Of a stretch of DNA of 14,679 nucleotides, positions 1 through 6,697 are shown piece by piece (position 1 is the stretch's first letter; each line of letters opens with the position of its first letter). Below the pieces are notes generated by a model. The model saw only the letters and a list, made by a program, of their open reading frames with translations, was not told where the DNA came from and made no database searches. The position numbers were made by a program, and so were the translations under genes. Source of the stretch: JAWOJF01 sp046481785 (GTDB lineage: Bacteria; Bacteroidota; Ignavibacteria; Ignavibacteriales; Ignavibacteriaceae); assembly GCA_046481785.1 (NCBI GenBank), contig JAWOJF010000118.1, forward strand, positions 1-14,679. The letters run 5' to 3'.

Positions 1-24
1 ATTATTGCGCGCCGATCGGGTTAG

Positions 25-190
25 TTGCAAGTAGGCAGTTGGCAAATATGCAATATGCAGTGGGCAATATGTAGTAGGCAATAGGCAAGTATGCAGTAGG
101 CAAGTAGGCAGTAGGCAAGTAGGCAGTATGCAAGTATGCAAGTAGGCAGTAGGCAATAAGCAGTAGGCGTAGACAAGGCAAGCAGGCATA
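25..190. repeat. Degenerate short-unit tandem array (GGCAGTA/GGCAAGTA)
   Basis: The stretch is built almost entirely from 7- and 8-base units, mainly GGCAGTA and GGCAAGTA, with variants TGCAATA, TGCAAGTA and GGCAATA. Two units together make a 15-base period, for example GCAAGTAGGCAGTAG. The array ends just before the ATG at 195. On the minus strand it reads open as a repetitive Ala-Tyr-Leu-Pro-Thr peptide, which is a by-product of the 15-base period and not a gene. Possible roles such as spacer, recombination substrate or slippage locus cannot be told from the sequence. Confidence 0.85.
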
Positions 191-251
191 AAACATGAAA
201 GTTTTAATTTTACAAGTAAAAATGAGTTTGAATGCATATTTGTATGAATGT

Positions 252-848
252 ATGAATTGCAGTAAAAAAATCTTTGTCCCGGCATTAGTCTTATCCTCAC
301 TTTTAGTCTTTTCCTCCTGCGGTATATTTGATCACAGGGATGCTGAAGATCCAAGCGGACCAAGGGCTAACTTCCGGCAACCTGTTCAGCCTGAGGATGT
401 ATTGGATAATCTTAAGAATGCGTTAAAGGATAAAAATGTAGATAATTATCTTGCCTGCTTTGCTGATTCGAATTTTTCTAATAAGGAGTTCATATTCTCA
501 CCTTCAGCAGGAGCAGCTTCACAATTTCCTGATCTTGCAGATATGTGGAATAAAAAAAATGAAGAACACTATTTCAATAGTCTAAAAATCCGTATACCTG
601 AAAATGTGCAGATAACATTAACGTTAAGCAATGAGAATCTTAATCAGCCTGGTGACAGTGTAATTTATACGGCTTCCTATACATTAAGTGTTCCTCATAA
701 CGATACAGATATACCTATGAATTACCAGGGAGATCTCCGTTTCAGCATGGCGCGCGATCTGCGCTCTATATGGAGCATCTATTACTGGGTAGATATTAAG
801 AGGGATGACGAACCAAGCTGGAGTGAGCTTAAGGGAAGGTTTTATTAA
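252..848 (+). CDS. Small predicted lipoprotein of unknown function
   Basis: The product is about 198 residues. I chose the ATG at 252 because it places a normal lipoprotein signal directly at the start: KK at residues 5-6, a hydrophobic run, then FSSC with Cys at residue 23 as the likely lipidated residue. The frame is open further up to ATGs at 222 and 195, but those would put a long polar stretch ahead of the signal. No start has a convincing Shine-Dalgarno site. The mature part has no family I recognise. Its pattern is a short helical segment (EDVLDNLKNALKDKNVDNYLACF), an EFIFSPS motif, then beta-rich sequence ending GDLRFSMARDLRSIWSIYYWVDI, which suggests an NTF2/SnoaL-like fold (inference). 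The next gene shows the same motif order, so the two are probably diverged paralogues, likely anchored in the outer membrane or periplasm. Confidence 0.75.
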   Translation: MNCSKKIFVPALVLSSLLVFSSCGIFDHRDAEDPSGPRANFRQPVQPEDVLDNLKNALKDKNVDNYLACFADSNFSNKEFIFSPSAGAASQFPDLADMWNKKNEEHYFNSLKIRIPENVQITLTLSNENLNQPGDSVIYTASYTLSVPHNDTDIPMNYQGDLRFSMARDLRSIWSIYYWVDIKRDDEPSWSELKGRFY

Positions 849-853
849 ATAAC

Positions 854-1034
854 AATTTCCAAAAAACAAACTCCAAATAGATAACAAAATCCAAATAACA
901 ATAAGAAAATTATAATAACACTAAGCTTGGTGCCGATTTTATTTGAATTATTTTTTGGAATTTCTATTTCATTTTGAGATTTGTAATTTATTATTTGGCG
1001 TTTATTTGATATTTGTATTTTGTTGATTGGAATT
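854..1034. repeat. AT-rich imperfect inverted-repeat element filling the lipoprotein intergenic gap
   Basis: The left arm (about 854-908) is rich in CCAAATA and AACAAA. The right arm (about 980-1034) carries the complement, ATTTGG and TTTGTT. Aligning the left arm with the reverse complement of the right arm matches at roughly 70 percent of positions over about 55 bases by eye. The element starts within ten bases of the upstream stop codon and ends just before the TTG start of the next gene, so it occupies the whole gap. It looks like a degraded MITE or REP-like palindrome, with no coding capacity. Confidence 0.6.
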
Positions 1035-1040
1035 TAGCCC

Positions 1041-1556
1041 TTGAAGCTTATAATAAAATTTATCACAATACTTATTTTGTTAGTTATGTGGGCTGCCTGC
1101 AACCCCTTTGCTCCTGCTTATGATGAGAACCTTTCCGACGGCTCAACAATTTCCGATCTTACAACAACTGATGGTGTATTCCGGAATCTGCAATATGCAT
1201 ACACGTTTAAGGATACAATTATTTATGGTGATCTTATCAACCAGGATTTTATCTTTTCTTTCAGAAATTTCCGTGAAGACCAGGTATTTGATGACTCGTG
1301 GGGAAGGGAAGAGGAAATGCGCGCTACATACGGCTTGTTCCAGAATGCGCAGAGGCTTGATCTAATATGGAACAATATAATACTTACTTCACAGGATTCT
1401 CTTTCCGCAAATATAATACGCGGCTTTAATCTTACTGTTACTCTTAATCCAACAGATATCCTCCGTGTAGACGGCAGGGTAAATATGACGCTCCGGAAAA
1501 ATCCCGAAACCAACAAATGGGCAATAATCAGATGGGTGGATGAATCGAATTTTTAG
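1041..1556 (+). CDS. Small predicted lipoprotein, probable paralogue of the upstream gene
   Basis: The product is 171 residues. A TAG at 1035-1037 lies in frame just upstream, so TTG at 1041 is the first usable start. It gives a clean lipoprotein signal: K at residues 2 and 6, a hydrophobic core, then WAAC with Cys at residue 20. The next in-frame ATG is too far into the signal to be useful. There is no visible Shine-Dalgarno site. The mature protein contains a helical stretch leading to DFIFSFRN, a DDSWGREEEMR segment, and a beta-rich C-terminus ending KWAIIRWVDE. The upstream lipoprotein has the same order of motifs (EFIFSPS, then an ADMW segment, then IWSIYYWVDI). This supports a tandem duplication that has diverged strongly. 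Function is unknown; an NTF2-like fold is possible. Confidence 0.75.
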   Translation: MKLIIKFITILILLVMWAACNPFAPAYDENLSDGSTISDLTTTDGVFRNLQYAYTFKDTIIYGDLINQDFIFSFRNFREDQVFDDSWGREEEMRATYGLFQNAQRLDLIWNNIILTSQDSLSANIIRGFNLTVTLNPTDILRVDGRVNMTLRKNPETNKWAIIRWVDESNF

Positions 1557-1563
1557 GAAATTT

Positions 1564-1617
1564 AAAGATTCAAAGATTCAAAGATTCAAAGATTGAAAGA
1601 TTCAAAGATTCAAAGAT
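1564..1617. repeat. Octamer tandem repeat AAAGATTC, about 6.7 copies
   Basis: Six full head-to-tail copies of the 8-base unit AAAGATTC plus a partial AAAGAT begin seven bases after the lipoprotein stop codon. The only variant unit is at 1588-1595, where the last base is G. Such perfect arrays are prone to copy-number change by slippage. It lies outside any gene, so a direct effect on a protein is unlikely. Confidence 0.95.
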
Positions 1618-1642
1618 AATCTAGTCTGGGCATACTGTAGGG

Positions 1643-1769
1643 GCTCGCCTGGGCGAGCTAATAAAAAGCAACCGCTAGAATGAGATCCCCGCTTGAGCGG
1701 TACGGCTCCTTCCTTTAATTTTTTTTCCTTGAAAATCGTTCATTTTCAACTACCGGGAAAAAACCCGGT
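1643..1769. repeat. Cluster of four short perfect hairpins in the gene-free region
   Basis: Four perfect inverted repeats follow one another: 1643-1649 with 1652-1658 (GCTCGCC/GGCGAGC), 1689-1693 with 1696-1700 (CCGCT/AGCGG), 1729-1736 with 1742-1749 (TTGAAAAT/ATTTTCAA), and 1752-1757 with 1764-1769 (ACCGGG/CCCGGT, A6 loop). The first two are GC-rich and REP-like. A T-run at about 1719-1726 follows the second hairpin, so that one might end transcription from the lipoprotein genes, though the run is about 20 bases away. Whether the cluster is a structured RNA, a REP group or a transcription stop is open. Confidence 0.55.
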
Positions 1770-1862
1770 TGATTTATTGATGCTAAATCTATTATCCTTG
1801 TCTGAGGAAATAAATGCTTCTTATAGGATGATAACCTAATGGATATGGGGAGTACCCAAATT

Positions 1863-1969
1863 GGTTACAGTGCCCAAAGCAGTTACAGTGCCCAAAGCAG
1901 TTACAGTGCCCAAAACAGTTACGCAGGTGTGCCTGAAACAGTTACGGAAACAGTGCCCAAATCAGGCAC
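1863..1969. repeat. 18-bp tandem repeat CAGTTACAGTGCCCAAAG with degenerate tail
   Basis: Three near-identical copies run from 1863 to 1915; the first lacks its leading base and has G for A at the next. They are followed by rearranged fragments of the same words (CAGTTACG, AACAGTTACGG, ACAGTGCCCAAAT). An 8-base inverted repeat, GTGCCTGA at 1929-1936 with TCAGGCAC at 1962-1969, closes the degenerate part. Because the unit is a multiple of three, a 63-codon frame stays open across it. That frame is low-complexity with no convincing start, and I do not call it a gene. Confidence 0.85.
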
Positions 1970-2034
1970 AAAGAAAGAAATTAATAAATATAATTTAAAG
2001 ATATACGAAACCCATAAGCAAAATTTATGAAAAT

Positions 2035-2263
2035 GCTCTGCTCTTGCTTTTGAACTTGCCCTTGCTTTTGCCCTTGCGTTTTAGTGTTTTATCCTGAAAA
2101 TCCTTTAATCCTGTAAATCGTGGTTTTGTTTTTCTTGCTCTTGCACTTGCTTATGCTCTTGCACTTGCTCTTGCACTTGCTCTTGCACTTGAACTTGTTC
2201 TTGCTTTTGCCCTTGCGTTTTAGTGTTTTATCCTGTAAATCCTTTAATCCTGTAAATCGTGGT
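2035..2263. repeat. CTTGC-rich low-complexity tract with a 64-bp direct repeat
   Basis: The tract is mostly hexamers of the type CTTGCT, CTTGCA and CTTGCC. Within it, 2061-2124 is repeated at 2200-2263, 139 bases later, with a single difference (A at 2097, T at 2236). Each 64-base copy runs from the hexamer tract into TTTTAGTGTTTTATCCTG and then ATCCTTTAATCCTGTAAATC, itself built from related ATCCTGTAAATC-like words. The section between the copies (2125-2199) is more hexamer sequence. No protein is expected: the frames across it are leucine-histidine repeats. Confidence 0.9.
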
Positions 2264-2281
2264 CAGTTTTTGTATTGTTCA

Positions 2282-2311
2282 TGCAACATTTTTAATTTTG
2301 CAACCGTCTAA
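2282..2311 (+). promoter_or_regulatory. Candidate ECF-sigma-type promoter for the moxR-bat operon
   Basis: TGCAAC at 2282-2287 is followed 17 bases later by CGTCTAA at 2305-2311. An AAC-containing -35 and a CGTC or TCTA-type -10 with 16-17 bases between are typical of extracytoplasmic-function sigma factors. A site of the same form and spacing lies upstream of the secreted YHS gene (11240-11269). The start of transcription would fall near 2318, giving a leader of about 80 bases. An inverted repeat in that leader (ATTACTTTT 2316-2324, AAAAGTAAT 2359-2367) could form a hairpin. This is a prediction from motif shape only. Confidence 0.5.
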
Positions 2312-2395
2312 TCATATTACTTTTCATATTTTTGCTTGTTTTCATGCATACAGGCAAAAAAAGTAATCATTTAAAATTTCAACAGAGAGGTTCAA

Positions 2396-3379
2396 TTGGA
2401 TATTTCTGCATTAAATGAGAGAATAAAACAGGAAAGCGCTTTTATCGACCTGCTGATGAATGAGATCAGCAAAGTAATTGTTGGGCAAAAAACAATGGTT
2501 GAAAGGCTTATTGTAGGACTGCTTGGAAACGGGCATGTTTTGCTTGAGGGGGTACCCGGTCTGGCGAAAACACTTGCCATTAAAACCCTGGCTGCCACAA
2601 TGAAAGCAAAATACCAGAGGATACAGTTTACACCGGATCTTCTTCCTGCGGATTTAATTGGTACAATGATTTATAATCAGAAAGAGGGGAACTTCTTAAT
2701 AAGGAAAGGCCCTATTTTTTCAAACTTTATTCTTGCTGATGAAATTAACCGCGCTCCTGCAAAAGTACAAAGTGCTCTTCTTGAAGCAATGCAGGAAAGG
2801 CAGATAACAATTGGCGAATCAACATTTAAGCTTGAAGAACCATTCCTTGTACTTGCCACCCAGAATCCTATTGAGCAGGAGGGAACATATCCGCTGCCGG
2901 AAGCCCAGGTTGACCGTTTTATGCTGAAGGTAAAAATTACTTATCCTTCCAAAGAAGAAGAACTGAAAATTATGCGGCAGATTGTAAATGAAGTTGAAAC
3001 AATTGTACGGCCTGTTATTTCTCCTGCTGATATTCTGAATGCGCGGAAGCTTTTACAGGATATTTATGTTGATGAAAAAATTGAAAGATATATTCTTGAT
3101 ATAGTTTTTGCCACACGTTCACCTAAAGATTACGGATTAAATAATTTAAGTGATTTAATCAGTTATGGAGCATCACCCCGTGCCACTATAAATCTTGCAC
3201 TTGGTGCAAAGGCAATGGCTTTTATAAAGAGAAGGGGATATGTAATTCCCGAAGACGTAAGAGGTATATGTCTTGATGTAATGAGGCACAGGATTGCCGT
3301 AACTTATGAAGCTGAAGCAGAAGAAATAACTTCTGAGAATGTATTGCAGGAAATATTAAATAAAATTGAAGTACCGTGA
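2396..3379 (+). CDS. moxR: MoxR-family AAA+ ATPase
   Basis: The product is 327 residues, normal for the family. TTG at 2396 is chosen because AGAGAGG at 2384-2390 lies five bases upstream. Walker A is GVPGLAKT (52-59) and Walker B is ILADE (112-116). Sensor 1 is in ATQNP (154-158), an arginine finger candidate is R174 in EAQVDRF, and a sensor-2 region contains GASPRA near the C-terminal third. MoxR ATPases are cytoplasmic, oligomeric, and act as chaperones with VWA-domain partners encoded next to them. This one is the first gene of a MoxR, DUF58, Bat cluster, so its partners are probably the DUF58 protein and BatA/BatB. All catalytic motifs look intact. The actual client of the machine is not shown by the sequence. 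Confidence 0.97.
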   Translation: MDISALNERIKQESAFIDLLMNEISKVIVGQKTMVERLIVGLLGNGHVLLEGVPGLAKTLAIKTLAATMKAKYQRIQFTPDLLPADLIGTMIYNQKEGNFLIRKGPIFSNFILADEINRAPAKVQSALLEAMQERQITIGESTFKLEEPFLVLATQNPIEQEGTYPLPEAQVDRFMLKVKITYPSKEEELKIMRQIVNEVETIVRPVISPADILNARKLLQDIYVDEKIERYILDIVFATRSPKDYGLNNLSDLISYGASPRATINLALGAKAMAFIKRRGYVIPEDVRGICLDVMRHRIAVTYEAEAEEITSENVLQEILNKIEVP

Positions 3380-3386
3380 GGAACCC

Positions 3387-3687
3387 CCTCACCAGCCTCT
3401 TCCGCAAGGGAGAGGAAATAAATAATAATTAATCCTACCTCTTCTTATGAGAGATTGTGAAATTAGAAAAGGTGAATAAATATTGTATTAACCCCAGGAT
3501 TCAGCCTGGGGGACATGAGGCAAGATTATAGGGCTTTAGCCCTGAATTAGATCCATTTCAGGGCTAAAGCCGCTGTTATGGTTCTTCAGGCTTCCCCATG
3601 TTAAAACATGGGGTTAATCAAAAAAAATATTTATTCATAATCTTTAATTTTCACACAATCTTTACTAAGGAGAGGGCCGGGGTGAGG
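3387..3687. repeat. Outer palindromic element, CCTCACC...GGTGAGG, split by an inner element
   Basis: The left half (3387-3415) carries CCTCACC, then a hairpin CCTCTTCC-GCAA-GGGAGAGG at 3396-3415. The right half (3667-3687) carries AAGGAGAGGGCCGGGGTGAGG, the inverse of the left end. These halves resemble a CCCTCACC/GGGTGAGG intergenic palindrome that I recall from many bacteria. Some 250 bases, including a second, unrelated palindromic element, lie between the halves. The right end puts GAGG at 3684-3687, four bases before the ATG at 3692, so the element seems to supply the ribosome-binding site of the DUF58 gene. Confidence 0.65.
3473..3637. repeat. Inner MITE-like element with terminal inverted repeats and three hairpins
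   Basis: Perfect 12-base terminal inverted repeats, TGAATAAATATT (3473-3484) and AATATTTATTCA (3626-3637), are followed inward by ATTAACCCC (3487-3495) and its complement GGGGTTAAT (3610-3618). Inside are three perfect hairpins: 3492-3498 with 3505-3511 (CCCCAGG/CCTGGGG), 3532-3546 with 3557-3571 (15 bp, centred on GGCTTTAGCC), and 3594-3602 with 3605-3613 (CCCCATGTT/AACATGGGG). The similarity of the arms continues outward: GATTGTGA at 3453 against TCACACAATC at 3651-3660. There is no coding sequence. It resembles REP/MITE elements mobilised in trans by IS200/IS605-type or RAYT transposases (inference). Confidence 0.8.
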
Positions 3688-3691
3688 TAGT

Positions 3692-4567
3692 ATGTTAACT
3701 AAAGATTTAATTAAACAAGTTAGACAAATAGAGATTCGCACACGCGGACTTGTAAACCAGGTCTTTTCAGGTGAATACCATTCCGTATTTAAAGGCAGAG
3801 GAATGGAGTTCTCAGAAGTGCGTGAATACCAGTTTGGTGATGATATAAGGAATATCGACTGGAATGTTACCGCAAGGTTCGGCCATCCTTTTATCAAAAT
3901 TTTTGAGGAGGAAAGGGAACTTACAGTAATTTTAATGGTAGACTTAAGCGGGTCATTAATTTTTGGTTCTCATGAAAAAACAAAACAGCAGGTTGCCGCC
4001 GAATTAAGTGCAATACTTGCTTTTTCCGCTCTTAAAAATAATGATAAAGTAGGGTTAATTCTTTTTACTGATAAAATAGAAAAATTTGTACCGCCCCGTA
4101 AAGGACGGAGCCATGTTTTAAGAATTATCCGTGAAGTTCTTTCATTTGAACCGGAAGGAAAAACAACTAATATTAAAAGTGCGCTTGAGTATATGAATAA
4201 CGCAATTAAAAAGCGCAGTATTGTTTTTCTGCTTTCCGATTTTATGGATTCAGGTTATGAAAAAATTCTTCGTATTGTAGGTAAAAAACATGATCTTGTT
4301 GGACTTGTTATTAGTGACGAAAGAGAAAACATGCTTCCGGAAATGGGACTGGTAAAATTTGTTGATGCAGAAACAGGTGAAGAGCGCTGGCTTGATACAA
4401 GTAATAATGCCGTACGTAAAAAACTTGCCCTGTTCAGGCAGGAAAATATAACTAAAAGGAAAGCATTGTTTGCTTCAAGCAGGCTTGACAGCGTTGAAAT
4501 ATCTACCAATGAAAGTTATGTAAAACCTCTTGTCCGCTTTTTCAAATTACGTGAGAGAAGATGGTAA
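3692..4567 (+). CDS. DUF58-domain protein (VWA-like MoxR partner)
   Basis: The product is 291 residues. It has the family signature FKGRGMEFSEVREYQFGDD (about 34-51) followed by IRNIDWNVTARFGHPFIKIFEEE (52-74). A VWA-like fold then starts at VILMVDLSGSL (79-89), with D84, S86 and S88 in the DxSxS metal-binding position. No signal peptide or membrane span is visible, so it is probably cytoplasmic. DUF58 proteins are found beside MoxR ATPases almost universally and are thought to be their adaptor or substrate-binding partner. Its start lies at the end of a palindromic repeat that supplies GAGG four bases before the ATG. Its last codons overlap the next gene by seven bases, which points to coupled translation. 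Confidence 0.92.
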   Translation: MLTKDLIKQVRQIEIRTRGLVNQVFSGEYHSVFKGRGMEFSEVREYQFGDDIRNIDWNVTARFGHPFIKIFEEERELTVILMVDLSGSLIFGSHEKTKQQVAAELSAILAFSALKNNDKVGLILFTDKIEKFVPPRKGRSHVLRIIREVLSFEPEGKTTNIKSALEYMNNAIKKRSIVFLLSDFMDSGYEKILRIVGKKHDLVGLVISDERENMLPEMGLVKFVDAETGEERWLDTSNNAVRKKLALFRQENITKRKALFASSRLDSVEISTNESYVKPLVRFFKLRERRW

Positions 4568-5547
4568 AGAAATTTATATTTACAGTTATACTTTGTTTTA
4601 CATCAGCTTTATCCTTTGCCCAGGATGTTGAGGTAAAAGCTTATACCGATACGTCCGATTATCTTATCGGTGACCATATAAAATATACTATCCAGGTAAC
4701 TTCCGGTAAAGACATTGCTGTACTTGCTGCCGGTTTTATAGACAGTATTAAAGGCATTGATGTACCTGCAATTGATGATCCTGTAATAGAGGAAAGGGGT
4801 GACCAGAAGTTTACAATATTCAGATTAACCCTTTCAAGATTCGATTCAGCCCAGGTTACAATTCCGCCGATACCCGTTTATTACAGAGTAGGTAAAGATG
4901 ATGATCAGTTTAAGCCTTCAGTAATTTCGCCCGGTCAACTGGAAAACGATCCGACAATTCAAACTGCTTACTCTAATCCTGTTAGCTTTGCAGTGCATTG
5001 GATGAAAGTAAATACTGAAGAAGATATTAAAGATGTTAAAGCGCCTGTAACAATTCCTCTTGATTGGAAAATTGTTGCATTGTGGATATTAGCGGGACTT
5101 ATCATACTCGGTATATTATATTATTTATACCGGAAGTACATAAAGAAAAAAGAAGGATTAACAGGCAGAAGAGTTGTTCATGTTCCTTCGCATATTAAAG
5201 CGTTATCGGCTTTAAGTGAACTGGAAACCCGGCAGTTATGGCAGCAGGGAAAAGTGAAAGAGTTTCATTCGGAGATAACTGAAATTATCAGGAAATACTT
5301 TGAAGAAAGATTTAATCTGCCTGCACTTGAGTTAACAACATCTGAGGCTATGCTGCATTTAAGAAATACTTCAGGCGCTGAAAATATTATTAATATTACC
5401 TATGACTTTTTAAGCAACGCTGACCTTGTAAAATTTGCAAAATATACTCCAATGAATACAGTTAATGAAGAAATGATGAAGCAGGCGTATGAAATAGTAA
5501 ATACAACAGCCCCGGCAGAAAAACAGCCGGAAGCTGCTGAGGCCTGA
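4561..5547 (+). CDS. Bat-operon membrane protein with BatD-like cytoplasmic domain
   Basis: The product is 328 residues. A signal peptide (1-20, cleavage at FAQ) leads to a beta-rich periplasmic part (about 22-165) containing YLIGDHIKYTIQV and IPPIPVYYRVG. One membrane span follows (about 171-190), then a basic stop-transfer segment and a helical cytoplasmic region (about 205-320). That region, with SEITEIIRKYFEERFNLPALELTTSEAM, closely parallels the BatD tail at 10140-10270 (AEISQALFGYLEDKLRMPKADFTVERAV). The overall plan of signal, beta domain, single span and helical tail is a shorter version of BatD. Genes in this position of FCB Bat operons are usually annotated as hypothetical; a DUF4381-like assignment is possible. 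It probably links the periplasmic Bat proteins to MoxR in the cytoplasm (inference). Confidence 0.8.
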   Translation: MVKKFIFTVILCFTSALSFAQDVEVKAYTDTSDYLIGDHIKYTIQVTSGKDIAVLAAGFIDSIKGIDVPAIDDPVIEERGDQKFTIFRLTLSRFDSAQVTIPPIPVYYRVGKDDDQFKPSVISPGQLENDPTIQTAYSNPVSFAVHWMKVNTEEDIKDVKAPVTIPLDWKIVALWILAGLIILGILYYLYRKYIKKKEGLTGRRVVHVPSHIKALSALSELETRQLWQQGKVKEFHSEITEIIRKYFEERFNLPALELTTSEAMLHLRNTSGAENIINITYDFLSNADLVKFAKYTPMNTVNEEMMKQAYEIVNTTAPAEKQPEAAEA

Positions 5548-5596
5548 TTGCCTGATATAATGCCGGTTAACGTAAAAGAAAATAAATTAAAAGTAC

Positions 5597-6598
5597 ATGA
5601 CATTATTTAACGACATAACATTTGCTTACCCGTGGGTTTTGTATTTTCTAATACTTGTACCATTAATGCTGGCGTGGTATTGGTGGAAGGGAAGGAAAAG
5701 ACATGCTTCAATTACCTTTTCATCATTAAGTATATATAAAGATTTTCCCGGCACCTGGAAAGAAAAACTACGCCATCTGCCGGTGGTATTAAGAGCATTA
5801 GCCTTGGGCCTTTTAATTGTGGCTCTTGCACGTCCCCAGTCATTCTCTTCTGGTGAAAATATCTATACTGAAGGAATTGATATTGCTATGGTGCTTGATA
5901 TTTCAGGCAGTATGCTTGCCGAGGACTTTAAACCCAACAGGCTTGAAGCCGCAAAGGATGTAATAAACGAATTTGTACAAGCAAGAATTTCCGATAGAAT
6001 AGGACTGGTTATCTTTGCAAGGGAGGCTTTCACCCAGTGTCCCTTAACAGTAGACTATTCAGTCCTGAGAAATTTACTTGGTGAAATAAAAAGCGGAATG
6101 GTTGAAGACGGGACTGCTATAGGCAATGCCATTGCTAACGGTGTAAACCGGCTTAAAGACAGCAATGCAAAAAGCAAAGTAATTATCCTTTTAACAGACG
6201 GCGTTAATAATGCCGGTGAAGTTGACCCGGTATCTGCAGCAAATATTGCGGCCGCATTCGGCGTAAGGATTTATGCCATTGGTGTTGGTACAAGGGGTGA
6301 AGCCCCATACCCGGTTCAGACTCCTTTTGGTACAAGGTACCAGATGGTGCCTGTTGAAATTGATGAAAATGTATTAACCAAAATAGCTAACAGTACAAAC
6401 GGAAAATATTTCCGTGCAACCAATAATAAAGCATTACAGAATATTTACGAACAGATAGATCAGCTTGAAAAAACAAAAGTAGAAATAACATCATACCGCA
6501 ATGCAACAGAATTATTCTATAGCTGGCTTGGCGGCGGATTATTTTTATTGTTTTTAGAGCTTGGTATGGCAAGAACAATTTTTAGAAAATTACCATAA
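5597..6598 (+). CDS. batA: BatA, VWA-domain aerotolerance membrane protein
   Basis: The product is 333 residues. Two N-terminal membrane spans (about 12-30 and 62-79) flank a short basic loop. A VWA domain follows (about 93-290), with a third span at the C-terminus (307-324). The metal-ion-dependent adhesion site is complete: DISGS (D101, S103, S105), T173 in EDGTAIGNA, and D201 in LLTDG. The order of features and the FAYPWVLYFLILVPL start are typical of BatA. It follows the previous stop by 49 bases with no clear ribosome-binding site. BatA is expected to sit in the inner membrane and bind partner proteins through the metal site, together with BatB and MoxR. The name comes from Bacteroides aerotolerance work, and the molecular role remains unsettled. 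Confidence 0.93.
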   Translation: MTLFNDITFAYPWVLYFLILVPLMLAWYWWKGRKRHASITFSSLSIYKDFPGTWKEKLRHLPVVLRALALGLLIVALARPQSFSSGENIYTEGIDIAMVLDISGSMLAEDFKPNRLEAAKDVINEFVQARISDRIGLVIFAREAFTQCPLTVDYSVLRNLLGEIKSGMVEDGTAIGNAIANGVNRLKDSNAKSKVIILLTDGVNNAGEVDPVSAANIAAAFGVRIYAIGVGTRGEAPYPVQTPFGTRYQMVPVEIDENVLTKIANSTNGKYFRATNNKALQNIYEQIDQLEKTKVEITSYRNATELFYSWLGGGLFLLFLELGMARTIFRKLP

Positions 6599-6602
6599 AA
6601 TA

Positions 6603-6681
6603 CTAAGTGTTTCCAAGTGTCCTTAGTGCCTGAGTGGTGAAAAGAACCATTAAGATACTAAGAACACTGAGATACACTTAG
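6603..6681. repeat. 36-bp imperfect inverted repeat in the batA-batB gap
   Basis: The left arm, 6603-6638 (starting CTAAGTGT, ending GAGTGGT), pairs with 6646-6681 (starting ACCATTAAG, ending CACTTAG). Matches are 28 of 36, or 30 of 36 counting G-U pairs in RNA, with a seven-base loop. It fills most of the 99-base gap between batA and batB. The CTTAGTG/CACTAAG word content resembles REP-like intergenic palindromes. There is no T-run after it, so a terminator is unlikely. As RNA it would form a long stem that could protect or separate the batA and batB message segments. Confidence 0.75.
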
Positions 6682-6697
6682 AGAAAATAAAGTTAAA

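Noticed and set aside
2..196. Minus-strand open frame with Ala-Tyr-Leu-Pro-Thr repeats
   Set aside because: It is a by-product of the 15-base period of the tandem array, with no ribosome-binding site and no protein-like composition beyond the repeat.
195..251. Longer N-terminus for the first lipoprotein (ATG 195 or 222)
   Set aside because: It would place 10-19 extra residues before the signal sequence, and neither ATG has a convincing ribosome-binding site.
1729..1769. Intrinsic terminator at the TTGAAAAT and ACCGGG hairpins
   Set aside because: Neither stem is followed by a T-run on the + strand, so I kept them only as part of the hairpin cluster.
1839..2030. 63-codon + strand frame with YSAQSS repeats
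   Set aside because: It stays open only because the 18-bp repeat is a multiple of three. AGGA is ten bases from the ATG, and the tail is low-complexity with no recognisable domain.
1863..2263. Possible CRISPR array
   Set aside because: The repeats are either directly abutting 18-mers or a single pair of 64-base copies. There are no regular unique spacers and no cas genes nearby.
2120..2311. 63-codon leucine/histidine-rich + strand frame
   Set aside because: It is a translation of the CTTGCN hexamer tract and runs through the predicted moxR promoter, so not a credible gene.
3387..3687. Riboswitch or attenuator in the moxR-DUF58 gap
   Set aside because: The structure is explained better by terminal inverted repeats and nested palindromes. 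I recognise no riboswitch class, and the gap is inside an operon.
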